Of a stretch of DNA of 37,750 nt, positions 31,536-37,750 are shown in pieces. The position numbers were made by a program, and so were the translations under genes. Each line of letters begins with the position of its first letter. Within the stretch, counting starts at the first letter, position 1. A model generated the notes under the pieces. It made no database searches and was not told where the DNA came from. It was given only the letters and a program-made list of their open reading frames with translations. Source of the DNA: Chloroflexota bacterium (GTDB taxonomy: Bacteria > Chloroflexota > Limnocylindria > Limnocylindrales > CSP1-4). Location: positions 1 through 37,750 of the forward strand of contig JAICUI010000030.1 of NCBI GenBank assembly GCA_025935925.1, written 5' to 3'.

Positions 31536-32900
31536 GTGACCGTCGCCACGTCCCTCGATCGCGACCGGCTCGCGCGCCTCATGGCGGCCGAGACCGCCGC
31601 CTTCGAACGAGCCAACCCTAGGTCCCGTGCCCTGTTCGAACGCGCGAGCGGCTCGCTGCTCGATGGCGTGCCGATGAACTGGATGGTGCGCTGGGCCGGG
31701 CCGTTCCCGCTGTTCGTCGAGTCCGCGTCCGGCGCCCGGTTCGTCGACGTCGACGGCCACGAGTACGTCGACTTCTGCCTGGGCGACACCGGGGCGATGG
31801 CGGGTCACGGCCCGTCGCCGACGATCGCCGCCGTGGAGCGCCAGCTCCGCCGCGGCATCACGCACATGCTGCCGACCGAGGACGCCATCGTCGCGGCCGA
31901 CGAGCTCCGGCGGCGGTTCGGGCTTCGCTGGTGGCAGTTCACGCTCACGGCGACGGATGCCAACCGGTTCGCGATCCGCCTGGCGCGCCACGTGACCGGG
32001 CGTCCGAAGGTGCTCGTCCACAACCACAACTACCACGGCTCGGTCGACGAGACGTTCGCGTGGATCGGCCCCGACGGTGATGTCGTCAAGCGCCGTGGCA
32101 ACCTCGGCGCACCGGTCGAACCGTCCGAGACGACCCGGGTGGTCGAGATCAACGACATCGACGCCCTCGAGCGCGAGCTCGCGCACGACGACGTCGCCGT
32201 CGCCCTCATGGAGCCCGCGCTCACGAACGTCGGCATCGTGCTGCCGGACCCCGGATACCACGAGGCGGTCCGGGACCTCACGCGCCGCCACGGGACGCTG
32301 CTGATCATCGACGAGACCCACACGATCTGCGCCGGGCCCGGCGGCTACACCGCGGCGCACGGCCTCGAGCCCGACATCCTCACGATCGGCAAGACGATCG
32401 GCGGCGGGATCCCGGCGGGTGCCTACGCGTTCACCGAGGAGCTGGGCGATCGGGTTCGGGCGAGCATTCCCGAGGAGGACGCGGACGTGGGCGGCGTCGG
32501 CGGGACGCTCGCCGGGAACGCGCTCTCGATGGCCGCGATCCGCGCGACGCTCACCGAGGTCCTGACCGAGGCGGCGTTCGAGCGGATGCTGCCGCTCGGG
32601 TCGCGATGGGCCGACGGGGTCGACGGCGTGATCCGGTCGCGCGCGGTGCCGTGGCACGTCGCCCGCCTCGGAGCCCGCGCCGAGTACCACTTCATGCCGA
32701 CGCCGCCGCGCAACGGCTCCGAGCAGTGGGGCCACGCGGACGGCGAGCTGGAGCAGTTCCTGCACCTGTGGGCGATGAACCGGGGCGTGCTGATGACGCC
32801 GTTCCACAACATGGCGCTGATGTCGCCCGCGACGACGGCCGCGGACGTCGACCGCCACACCGAGGTGTTCGGCGAGGCGGTCGAGGCGCTGTTCGCGTAG
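31536..32900 (+). CDS. Class-III PLP aminotransferase (GSAM-like)
   Basis: A 454-residue fold-type I PLP enzyme related to glutamate-1-semialdehyde aminomutase and omega-aminotransferases. Seen: VDGHEYVDFCLGDTGAMAGHG at the start (21 residues in full), THMLPTEDAIVAADEL, the LIIDETHT cofactor-Asp segment, and the PLP Lys at about 286 in LTIGKTIGGGIP. The common phosphate-binding NSGTEA motif appears as TLTATDANR, an odd variant. Substrate is not known; hemL proper is unlikely given the context. GTG 31536 has a CATGAT box 6 nt upstream. An LLM oxidoreductase follows after 14 nt, and then a small membrane protein: an operon. Confidence 0.87.
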   Translation: MTVATSLDRDRLARLMAAETAAFERANPRSRALFERASGSLLDGVPMNWMVRWAGPFPLFVESASGARFVDVDGHEYVDFCLGDTGAMAGHGPSPTIAAVERQLRRGITHMLPTEDAIVAADELRRRFGLRWWQFTLTATDANRFAIRLARHVTGRPKVLVHNHNYHGSVDETFAWIGPDGDVVKRRGNLGAPVEPSETTRVVEINDIDALERELAHDDVAVALMEPALTNVGIVLPDPGYHEAVRDLTRRHGTLLIIDETHTICAGPGGYTAAHGLEPDILTIGKTIGGGIPAGAYAFTEELGDRVRASIPEEDADVGGVGGTLAGNALSMAAIRATLTEVLTEAAFERMLPLGSRWADGVDGVIRSRAVPWHVARLGARAEYHFMPTPPRNGSEQWGHADGELEQFLHLWAMNRGVLMTPFHNMALMSPATTAADVDRHTEVFGEAVEALFA

Positions 32901-32914
32901 CGGGCGGCCCGGCG

Positions 32915-33748
32915 ATGCGATTCTCGCTGGACGTGGCGCCGATCGGAGCGCTCGCGGATCCCCGGGTCCTTGGCGAGCTCGCAGGCATCGCCGAGGCGGC
33001 CGGCTGGGACGGGTTCTCGACGTGGGACTCGCTCGGGATCGACATCGGGCCGGCGGCGGCCGACCCGTTCCTGGCGCTCGCGGCCGCAGCCGCGGCCACC
33101 GAGCGGATCGCGCTGATCGCCGCCGTGATCGTGCTGCCCCGGCGACGCCCTCAGCTGGTGGCGCAGTCGGCCGCGACGCTGGACCTCCTGAGCGGCGGGC
33201 GCCTCGTCCTCGGCGTGGGCGCCGGCGCCGATCACGGCGACTACCTGCCATTCGGCGAAGCGGGCGCGTACGAGTCGCGGATCGCGCGGATGGACGAGGC
33301 GATCGACGTCGTCGACCGGCTGCTCCGCGGCGACACGCTCGCCCATCGGGGCGCGGCGTACGTCGTCGACGGTGTCGCGGTCGGGCCGCGACCGGCGCAG
33401 TCGCCGCGACCGCCGATGTGGCTGGGCGCCGTGCGACCCGGCGGCGTCCGGAAGGCGGCGCGCCTCGACGGCTGGAGCGGCGTCTCGGCGAACCCCGAGA
33501 CGGGGCGCGTCGTCATGGACCCGGATCGCGTCGCGGAGCTCGTGGCCATGGCCGGCGAGGAGCGGGCGCGGCTCGGTCGCGGCGATGCGCCGTTCGACGT
33601 GTCGATGTTCGGGATCGCGGGCTCCGGCGGGTTCGCGCCGTCGGACTTCGAGCGTGCCGGCGTCACCGGGTGGCTCGAGTCGGTGTCGCCGGCTCGCGGC
33701 GGCCTCGCGGACGCCCGCGCGATCGCGGAGGCGGGCCCGCCGCGGTGA
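32915..33748 (+). CDS. LLM-class F420-dependent oxidoreductase (second copy)
   Basis: A 277-residue luciferase-like TIM-barrel protein. It begins with MRFSLDVAPIGALADP and shows WDGFSTWDSLGI, IALIAAVIVLPRRRPQLVAQ, the family-typical SGGRLVLGVGAGADHGDY and PRPPMWLGAVRPGG. It is shorter than the first LLM gene (by about 37 residues) and distinct from it. The cofactor is probably F420 or FMN and the substrate unknown. ATG 32915 follows the aminotransferase by 14 nt, and the stop overlaps the next gene's start by 4 nt (GTGA). Operon context suggests that it oxidises or reduces the amine/ketone handled by the aminotransferase. Confidence 0.85.
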   Translation: MRFSLDVAPIGALADPRVLGELAGIAEAAGWDGFSTWDSLGIDIGPAAADPFLALAAAAAATERIALIAAVIVLPRRRPQLVAQSAATLDLLSGGRLVLGVGAGADHGDYLPFGEAGAYESRIARMDEAIDVVDRLLRGDTLAHRGAAYVVDGVAVGPRPAQSPRPPMWLGAVRPGGVRKAARLDGWSGVSANPETGRVVMDPDRVAELVAMAGEERARLGRGDAPFDVSMFGIAGSGGFAPSDFERAGVTGWLESVSPARGGLADARAIAEAGPPR

Positions 33749-33951
33749 CGAGCGAGCGTCGGCCCGCGGGACGGCGACCGGGACGCGCGGCGGTGGCGCT
33801 CGCGGTCGGCCTCGACGCGGTCGTCGCGCTGGCGGCGGTCGTCGCGCTCGCGAACGGCGCACCGGCATTCGTGCTGGCCGTGGCGCTGATCCTGGGCGTC
33901 GCGCCGTGGGCCGCGATCATCGACGAGCAGGAGCGACGGCCCCGGCGCTGA
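33745..33951 (+). CDS. Small two-helix membrane protein
   Basis: A 68-residue protein. A basic N-terminus (SERRPAGRRPGR) is followed by two hydrophobic helices, AAVALAVGLDAVVALAAVVALA and PAFVLAVALILGVAPWAAII (in full about 20-22 residues each), and a charged end (DEQERRPRR). GTG 33745 overlaps the LLM stop (GTGA), so translation is coupled. It may anchor or regulate the enzymes of the operon. No family is recognised. Missed easily because it is short. Confidence 0.6.
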   Translation: MTSERRPAGRRPGRAAVALAVGLDAVVALAAVVALANGAPAFVLAVALILGVAPWAAIIDEQERRPRR

Positions 33952-33962
33952 CCGGCCGTTCG

Positions 33963-34436
33963 TCAGTCCCGTGCGGCGGCGTCGAACCTCGCGAGCTCGT
34001 CCTCAAGGCGCAGCGGCCGTCGGTGCTGGCGGTCCGTCGGCGCCTCGGCGTTGAGCCGCGCGACCGCCGCGTTCACGTCCACCACGAGGCGCTCGAGGTC
34101 CCGCCGGTACCGCGACCGGGCGATCGACGAGGCGCCCGCGGCGCGGGCGAGGACGGCGTCGCGGCGGTCGAGCAGCGCGCGGACCTCCTTGTCGGCCTCG
34201 ATCCACGGCGGCGCGACGCCCGCGTTCTTGAGCACGCGGAAGGCCATCGCCCATTCGCCCGCCCGGCTGTCGTCCTCCACCGGGATGGGCTGGCCCTGGA
34301 ACGGCAGGTCGTCGAACCGGCCCTCCTCCATCGCCTCGCGGATCTGCCGGTCGACGAGGCTCTCCCACGTCGGGGCGACGTGCCGATTGCCGTGCTCGTC
34401 GATCCGGTTCGGAGGCTTGCGCCCGGGCGTCTCCAC
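33963..34436 (-). CDS. DUF1992 protein (DnaJ homologue C28 domain)
   Basis: A 157-residue protein. It carries the family signature WESLVDRQIREAMEEGRFDDLPFQGQPI (in pieces), then DLPFQGQPIPV and a long helical region (RRDLERLVVDVNAAVARLN). The DUF1992 domain is also found in eukaryotic DNAJC28; function is not established. Only the domain is present, without a J domain. GTG 34436 is the start, preceded by TATGCT at 6 nt and no ribosome site. It is divergent from the unknown 439-residue protein. Confidence 0.9.
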   Translation of the reverse strand: METPGRKPPNRIDEHGNRHVAPTWESLVDRQIREAMEEGRFDDLPFQGQPIPVEDDSRAGEWAMAFRVLKNAGVAPPWIEADKEVRALLDRRDAVLARAAGASSIARSRYRRDLERLVVDVNAAVARLNAEAPTDRQHRRPLRLEDELARFDAAARD

Positions 34437-34442
34437 GAGGCC

Positions 34443-34448
34443 AGCATA
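34443..34448 (-). promoter_or_regulatory. TANNNT box (TATGCT) before DUF1992
   Basis: On the minus strand TATGCT lies 6 nt before the GTG start. No ribosome site; leaderless mRNA likely. Confidence 0.5.
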
Positions 34449-34507
34449 GGTCGACCGTGGCCGGCCGGCCGGACCAATGCCGGGTCGACCCGTCGCAGCG
34501 CCTCGGC

Positions 34508-34513
34508 TAGGGT
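34508..34513 (+). promoter_or_regulatory. TANNNT box (TAGGGT) before 439-residue protein
   Basis: TAGGGT lies 6 nt before the GTG start (spacer cacgac). No ribosome site; leaderless mRNA likely. Confidence 0.5.
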
Positions 34514-34519
34514 CACGAC

Positions 34520-35839
34520 GTGGCTGCCACCGCGATCAGACCGCCCGTCGTGCCCCTCACCGTCGAGGCCCGCGGCCAGGCCGCGAAGCGGGGCATGATC
34601 CCGCGCCTGCCGGCGCCCGAGCGCCTGCTCGCCGACGCGCTCGCGTGGGTCGAAGCCGAATACGGGACGCTGCTCCGTCGGTCGTCCATCGCCGGCAAGG
34701 CGTCCACCTCCCGCCTGACGCTCGAGCTCCATCCCGCCGCCGGCACCGTGACCGTCACGGCGGATGCCGAGGGCGCCGTCGCGATCGCGGGCGACACGAC
34801 CGCGGCCGGTCCCGGCTACCAGACGTTCCTCGCGCGCCTCGTCGAGCGCCTCGGCGACGCGATCGCCGTCAGCTGGGCGCCGCAGCCGACGGCCGCGCCC
34901 GTCGCGTGGGTCGGCAGCCGGCAGCCTCTCGCCTCGCGGCCCGCCGTCGAGCGTGCGCACCTCGAGTGGCTCGCGGTCGACCTCAGTCGGGCCGTCGAGC
35001 AGCGGCGGCTCGGCCTCCGCGGGATCCCGGTCGGGCTCGGGCCCGGGACGCGCTTCGAGGTCGACGAGGCGATCGCGACCCCGCTCGGCCCGCGGGACGA
35101 CGCGTGGCTGGCGAACGTGGCGGACGACGTGCGGCGCGCGACGGACATCCGGCCGTGGTGGCTGGACGTGATGGACGCCCGCTACCAGCTCGCCCGGGCC
35201 CTCGTGATCCTGTGGACCGAGATCCGCTGGCGGCCGCCCGCGAACGACGCGGAGCGAGCGACCATGGACGAGGCCCTGTCGCTCCTCCGCCGCGCCCTGC
35301 CGGCGGACCCCTCGCTCCCCTACCCGTGGCGCGAATGGGCCGAGCTGCTCCGGCTGCGCGGCCTGGCGGACGCGCGTGCCGACCGGGTGCACGAGATGGC
35401 CGCCCGGGTCGACGCGTCGCTGCCGCGGATCGGCTATCGACGCCGCCCCGTCACGATCGTGCACGAGGGCTGGCGGCTCACGCTCCCGGGCACGTTCAGC
35501 GAGGAACGCGCGGACGATGAGTGGCGCGGCGGGGAGCGCGGTCGCCACGTGACGATCGCCGCGACCGCGACCCGGATGCCGGGCGGCATGCCGATGCCTG
35601 CCGCGAGGTTCCTGACGGACGTCGCGGGCGACCTCGGCGAGGAGACGCTGCGCCACCAGGACGGCGACCTGCGCGGGGTCGCCCGGGTGACGACGGACGC
35701 GACCTCGGGCGTCGAGGTGGCGGTCCTCGAGGGCTTCAGCGCCGTGCGCGGGAGCGGGGCCGCCATCCGGGTCGCCTTCGACGACTCCGACGACTGGCGC
35801 TGGGCGATCGACCTCTGGAGGTCGCTCCGGCCGGCCTGA
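34520..35839 (+). CDS. Unrecognised 439-residue protein
   Basis: A soluble protein without a domain I can name and without signal peptide or TM helix. The first 110 residues mix helix and a beta-rich part (RLTLELHPAAGTVTVTADA). The middle (about 150-300) is helical, with WWLDVMDARYQLARALVILW and many Arg/Asp. The last 130 residues form a separate beta-rich domain: VTIVHEGWRLTLPGTFSEE, VTIAATATRMPGG and ending DDWRWAIDLWRSLRP, which has the look of a lipoprotein-like or secretion-related fold. It is complete, with strong codon bias throughout. A leaderless box lies upstream; a nuclease gene follows on the same strand. Confidence 0.7.
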   Translation: MAATAIRPPVVPLTVEARGQAAKRGMIPRLPAPERLLADALAWVEAEYGTLLRRSSIAGKASTSRLTLELHPAAGTVTVTADAEGAVAIAGDTTAAGPGYQTFLARLVERLGDAIAVSWAPQPTAAPVAWVGSRQPLASRPAVERAHLEWLAVDLSRAVEQRRLGLRGIPVGLGPGTRFEVDEAIATPLGPRDDAWLANVADDVRRATDIRPWWLDVMDARYQLARALVILWTEIRWRPPANDAERATMDEALSLLRRALPADPSLPYPWREWAELLRLRGLADARADRVHEMAARVDASLPRIGYRRRPVTIVHEGWRLTLPGTFSEERADDEWRGGERGRHVTIAATATRMPGGMPMPAARFLTDVAGDLGEETLRHQDGDLRGVARVTTDATSGVEVAVLEGFSAVRGSGAAIRVAFDDSDDWRWAIDLWRSLRPA

Positions 35840-35880
35840 CCTCGGGGTCGCGTGCCACGCAAGCTGTCACGGGCCCGGGC

Positions 35881-35886
35881 TAGAGT
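35881..35886 (+). promoter_or_regulatory. TANNNT box (TAGAGT) before nuclease gene
   Basis: TAGAGT lies 8 nt before the GTG start with no ribosome site. Leaderless mRNA likely. Confidence 0.5.
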
Positions 35887-35894
35887 GGGCTGCC

Positions 35895-37750
35895 GTGCAG
35901 CTCCACGAAGACGGGACGCTCGTCGTCTCCGCAACCGACCTCGTCGGCTTCCTCGAGTGCGACCACCTGGTCACGCTCGAGCAGGCGCGTGCCCGCGGCG
36001 AGCTCGAGAAGCCGATCCGGGACGACCCCGAGCTGGAGCTCGTCCGGAAGCGTGGCTACGCCCACGAGCGGCTGTACATCGAGCTGCTCGAGGCGCAGGG
36101 ACGGACGGTGGTCGAGATGCGGCTCCGCGAGCCGAGGACGCCCGACGAGCTCCGCGCCGCCGAGGCGGAGACGCTCGCGGCGATGGCAGCCGGGACGGAC
36201 GTCATCTTCCAGGGCACGTTCTTCGACGGGCGCTGGCGCGGCCACCCCGACTTCCTCGTCCGGCGTGACGACCGGCCGTCGGCGCTCGGATCCTGGAGCT
36301 ACGACGTCGCCGACACGAAGCTCGCGAAACGCGTCAAGGCCGCCGCGATCGTGCAGATGTGCGTCTACGCCGACCACCTCGAGCGGCTCCAGGGGATCCC
36401 GCCCGAGACGATCTCCGTCGTCACCGGCGACCGGCAGGCGCACGAGCATCGCCTCGCCGACTACGCCGCGTACTACCGCTCCGCCAAGCGCCGGTTCGAG
36501 GACCGGGTGTTCCCGCCGTCGCCGCTCGAGGAGCCGCCCACGTATCCCGAGCCCGTGGACCACTGTCGGGTGTGCTCGTGGTGGGCCGTGTGCATGGACC
36601 GCCGGCGCGCGGACGATCACCTGTCGATCGTGGCCGGTGCCGCGCGGGCGCAGCGCCGGAAGCTCGTCGACGCCGGGGTCACGACGCTCGCGGGCCTCGC
36701 GACGCTGCCGCCGGACGCCGCGGTCCGTGACATGACGCCGCGCATCCTCGACCGCCTGCGGCGACAGGCCGCGCTCCAGCTCGCCAGGCGCGAGGACGGC
36801 GTCGATCGCTACGAGCTCATCCCGCCCAACCCGGACGAGCCCGGCAAGGGGCTGGCGGCCCTGCCGCCGCCGTCTCGGCTCGACGTGTTCTTCGACATCG
36901 AGGCGGATCCGTGGGCGCTGGACGACGGGCTCGAGTACCTGTTCGGCTGGGTCGAGGCGGATGCCGAGGGCGAACCGAGCTTCCACGCGCTGTGGGCGCA
37001 CGACCGCGAGCAGGAGAAGGCGATGCTCGAGGCGTTCGTGGACCTCGTGATGGAGCGCCGGCGGCTCGACCCCGGGATGCACGTCTACCACTACGGCGGG
37101 TACGAGTCGGGCGCCCTCAAGCGGCTGATGCAGCGGCACGCGACCCGGGAGGACGAGATCGACGTGCTCCTCCGGGGCCACGTCCTCGTGAACCTCTACG
37201 ACCACGTCGTGCGCCAGGGGATCCGGGCGAGCGTCGAGAGCTACTCCATCAAGAAGCTCGAGACGTTCTACATGCCCCACCGCGAGGGCGGGATCACCCA
37301 GGCCGGGTTCTCGGTGGTCGAGTACGAGCGCTGGATGGAGGAGGGCGACCCGGCGATCCTCGACGCGATCGCGGCGTACAACCGCGACGACTGCGTCTCG
37401 AACCTCCTGCTGCGCGACTGGCTGGAGGATCGCCGGGTCGAGGCGCTCCAGGCGCACCCCGACTGGTACCCCGCCGGTGAGGTCCCGCGCCCCGCCTGGG
37501 AGGACGGCGCGGCGTCGGAGAAGGTCCAGGAGGAGACGACGGAGACGCGCCGGCGGGAGGACGCGCTCCGCGCGGGCGTCCCGGTGGATCGCGCGGAGCG
37601 CACGCCCGAGCAGCAGGGCCGGTGGCTCCTGGCGGCGCTTCTTGACTGGCACCGGCGCGAGGCGAAGCCGCAGTGGTGGGACCACTACCGCCTCCTCGAG
37701 GCGCCGATGGACGACCTCCTCGCGGACCACACCGCGCTGGCCGGCCTCCG
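35895..37750 (+). CDS. TM0106-family RecB-like nuclease (3' end beyond window)
   Basis: The frame is open to the last base: 618 codons without a stop. The N-terminus (SATDLVGFLECDHLVTLEQ) opens a PD-(D/E)xK nuclease domain, with GHPDFLV (Asp119) and DVADTKL (Asp140, Lys142). Cys22, Cys224, Cys227 and Cys233 (CRVCSWWAVC) form the Fe-S layout of AddB/Cas4-type nucleases. From about 330 an RNase H-like DEDD exonuclease domain follows: FFDIEAD (Asp334, Glu336), YHYGGYESGALKRL and YNRDDCVSN. This matches TM0106-type proteins, which go on with a helicase; the missing part should hold it. Function may be DNA repair or defence. GTG 35895 with a TAGAGT box is the start. Confidence 0.9.
   Translation, partial: MQLHEDGTLVVSATDLVGFLECDHLVTLEQARARGELEKPIRDDPELELVRKRGYAHERLYIELLEAQGRTVVEMRLREPRTPDELRAAEAETLAAMAAGTDVIFQGTFFDGRWRGHPDFLVRRDDRPSALGSWSYDVADTKLAKRVKAAAIVQMCVYADHLERLQGIPPETISVVTGDRQAHEHRLADYAAYYRSAKRRFEDRVFPPSPLEEPPTYPEPVDHCRVCSWWAVCMDRRRADDHLSIVAGAARAQRRKLVDAGVTTLAGLATLPPDAAVRDMTPRILDRLRRQAALQLARREDGVDRYELIPPNPDEPGKGLAALPPPSRLDVFFDIEADPWALDDGLEYLFGWVEADAEGEPSFHALWAHDREQEKAMLEAFVDLVMERRRLDPGMHVYHYGGYESGALKRLMQRHATREDEIDVLLRGHVLVNLYDHVVRQGIRASVESYSIKKLETFYMPHREGGITQAGFSVVEYERWMEEGDPAILDAIAAYNRDDCVSNLLLRDWLEDRRVEALQAHPDWYPAGEVPRPAWEDGAASEKVQEETTETRRREDALRAGVPVDRAERTPEQQGRWLLAALLDWHRREAKPQWWDHYRLLEAPMDDLLADHTALAGL

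Noticed and set aside
35880-37730. Long minus-strand frame antisense to the RecB-like nuclease
   Set aside because: Low-complexity Arg/Val/Glu product with no motif, while the plus frame has nuclease and RNase H-like motifs and no stop.
1-37750. Mobile elements, prophage, attachment sites, replication origin, toxin-antitoxin pairs
   Set aside because: No transposase, integrase, phage structural gene, dnaA-box cluster or TA-like small gene pair was seen.

Overview
This window is ordinary-looking chromosomal DNA from a very GC-rich bacterium. Codon third positions are almost always G or C, and GTG, TTG and possibly ATC are used as start codons beside ATG. Gene content suggests a deep-branching Chloroflexota (Limnocylindria-like) or a related actinobacterium-like lineage. 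The clues are the neighbouring DUF3090 and SCO1664-family genes, two luciferase-like F420-type oxidoreductases, a cyclase/ATPase/TPR giant regulator, an LCP protein, a NEW3/ABC-2 operon and several extracytoplasmic Pro/Thr linkers. The lineage is an inference from gene families. No rRNA, tRNA, CRISPR array, insertion sequence or prophage was seen.

Left part (1-9.7 kb): a truncated TPR protein, a DNA alkyltransferase, a solitary HNH endonuclease, and a WYL regulator divergent from a DHA2-type MFS exporter. Then come a tiny repeat-bearing lipoprotein, a membrane Ser/Thr kinase, an alpha/beta hydrolase, DoxX, a coiled-coil protein that seems to start at ATC, and a secreted NlpC/P60 hydrolase.

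Middle part (10-23.3 kb): a 1030-residue cyclase-homology/AAA/TPR regulator, a region with an amber-interrupted gene remnant, and a small operon of DUF3008, SnoaL-like and cupin proteins. A minus-strand run follows (DUF4112, LLM oxidoreductase, LCP ligase). Then thymidine kinase, a Nudix hydrolase, MscL and a bifunctional penicillin-binding protein.

Right part (23.4-37.7 kb): a NEW3 protein with an ABC-2 exporter, a membrane-anchored sulfite-oxidase-fold enzyme, DUF3090 and SCO1664, a UspA-like protein and a tiny zinc ribbon. An aminotransferase-LLM-membrane protein operon, DUF1992, an unrecognised 439-residue protein and the 5' two thirds or so of a RecB-like/RNase H-like nuclease complete it.

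Cell-envelope work is the clearest shared theme: PBP, LCP ligase, NlpC/P60 hydrolase, Ser/Thr kinase, MscL and exporters. The most distinctive regulatory signal is that at least seven genes carry a TANNNT box 6-8 nt before the start codon and no Shine-Dalgarno, which points to leaderless mRNAs, while other genes have a clear GGAGG-type site.

I found no convincing new multi-gene system. The best leads are the leaderless promoters, the ATC start, the cyclase homology domain lacking canonical substrate residues, the HNH protein with an unassigned N-terminal domain, and the aminotransferase operon.
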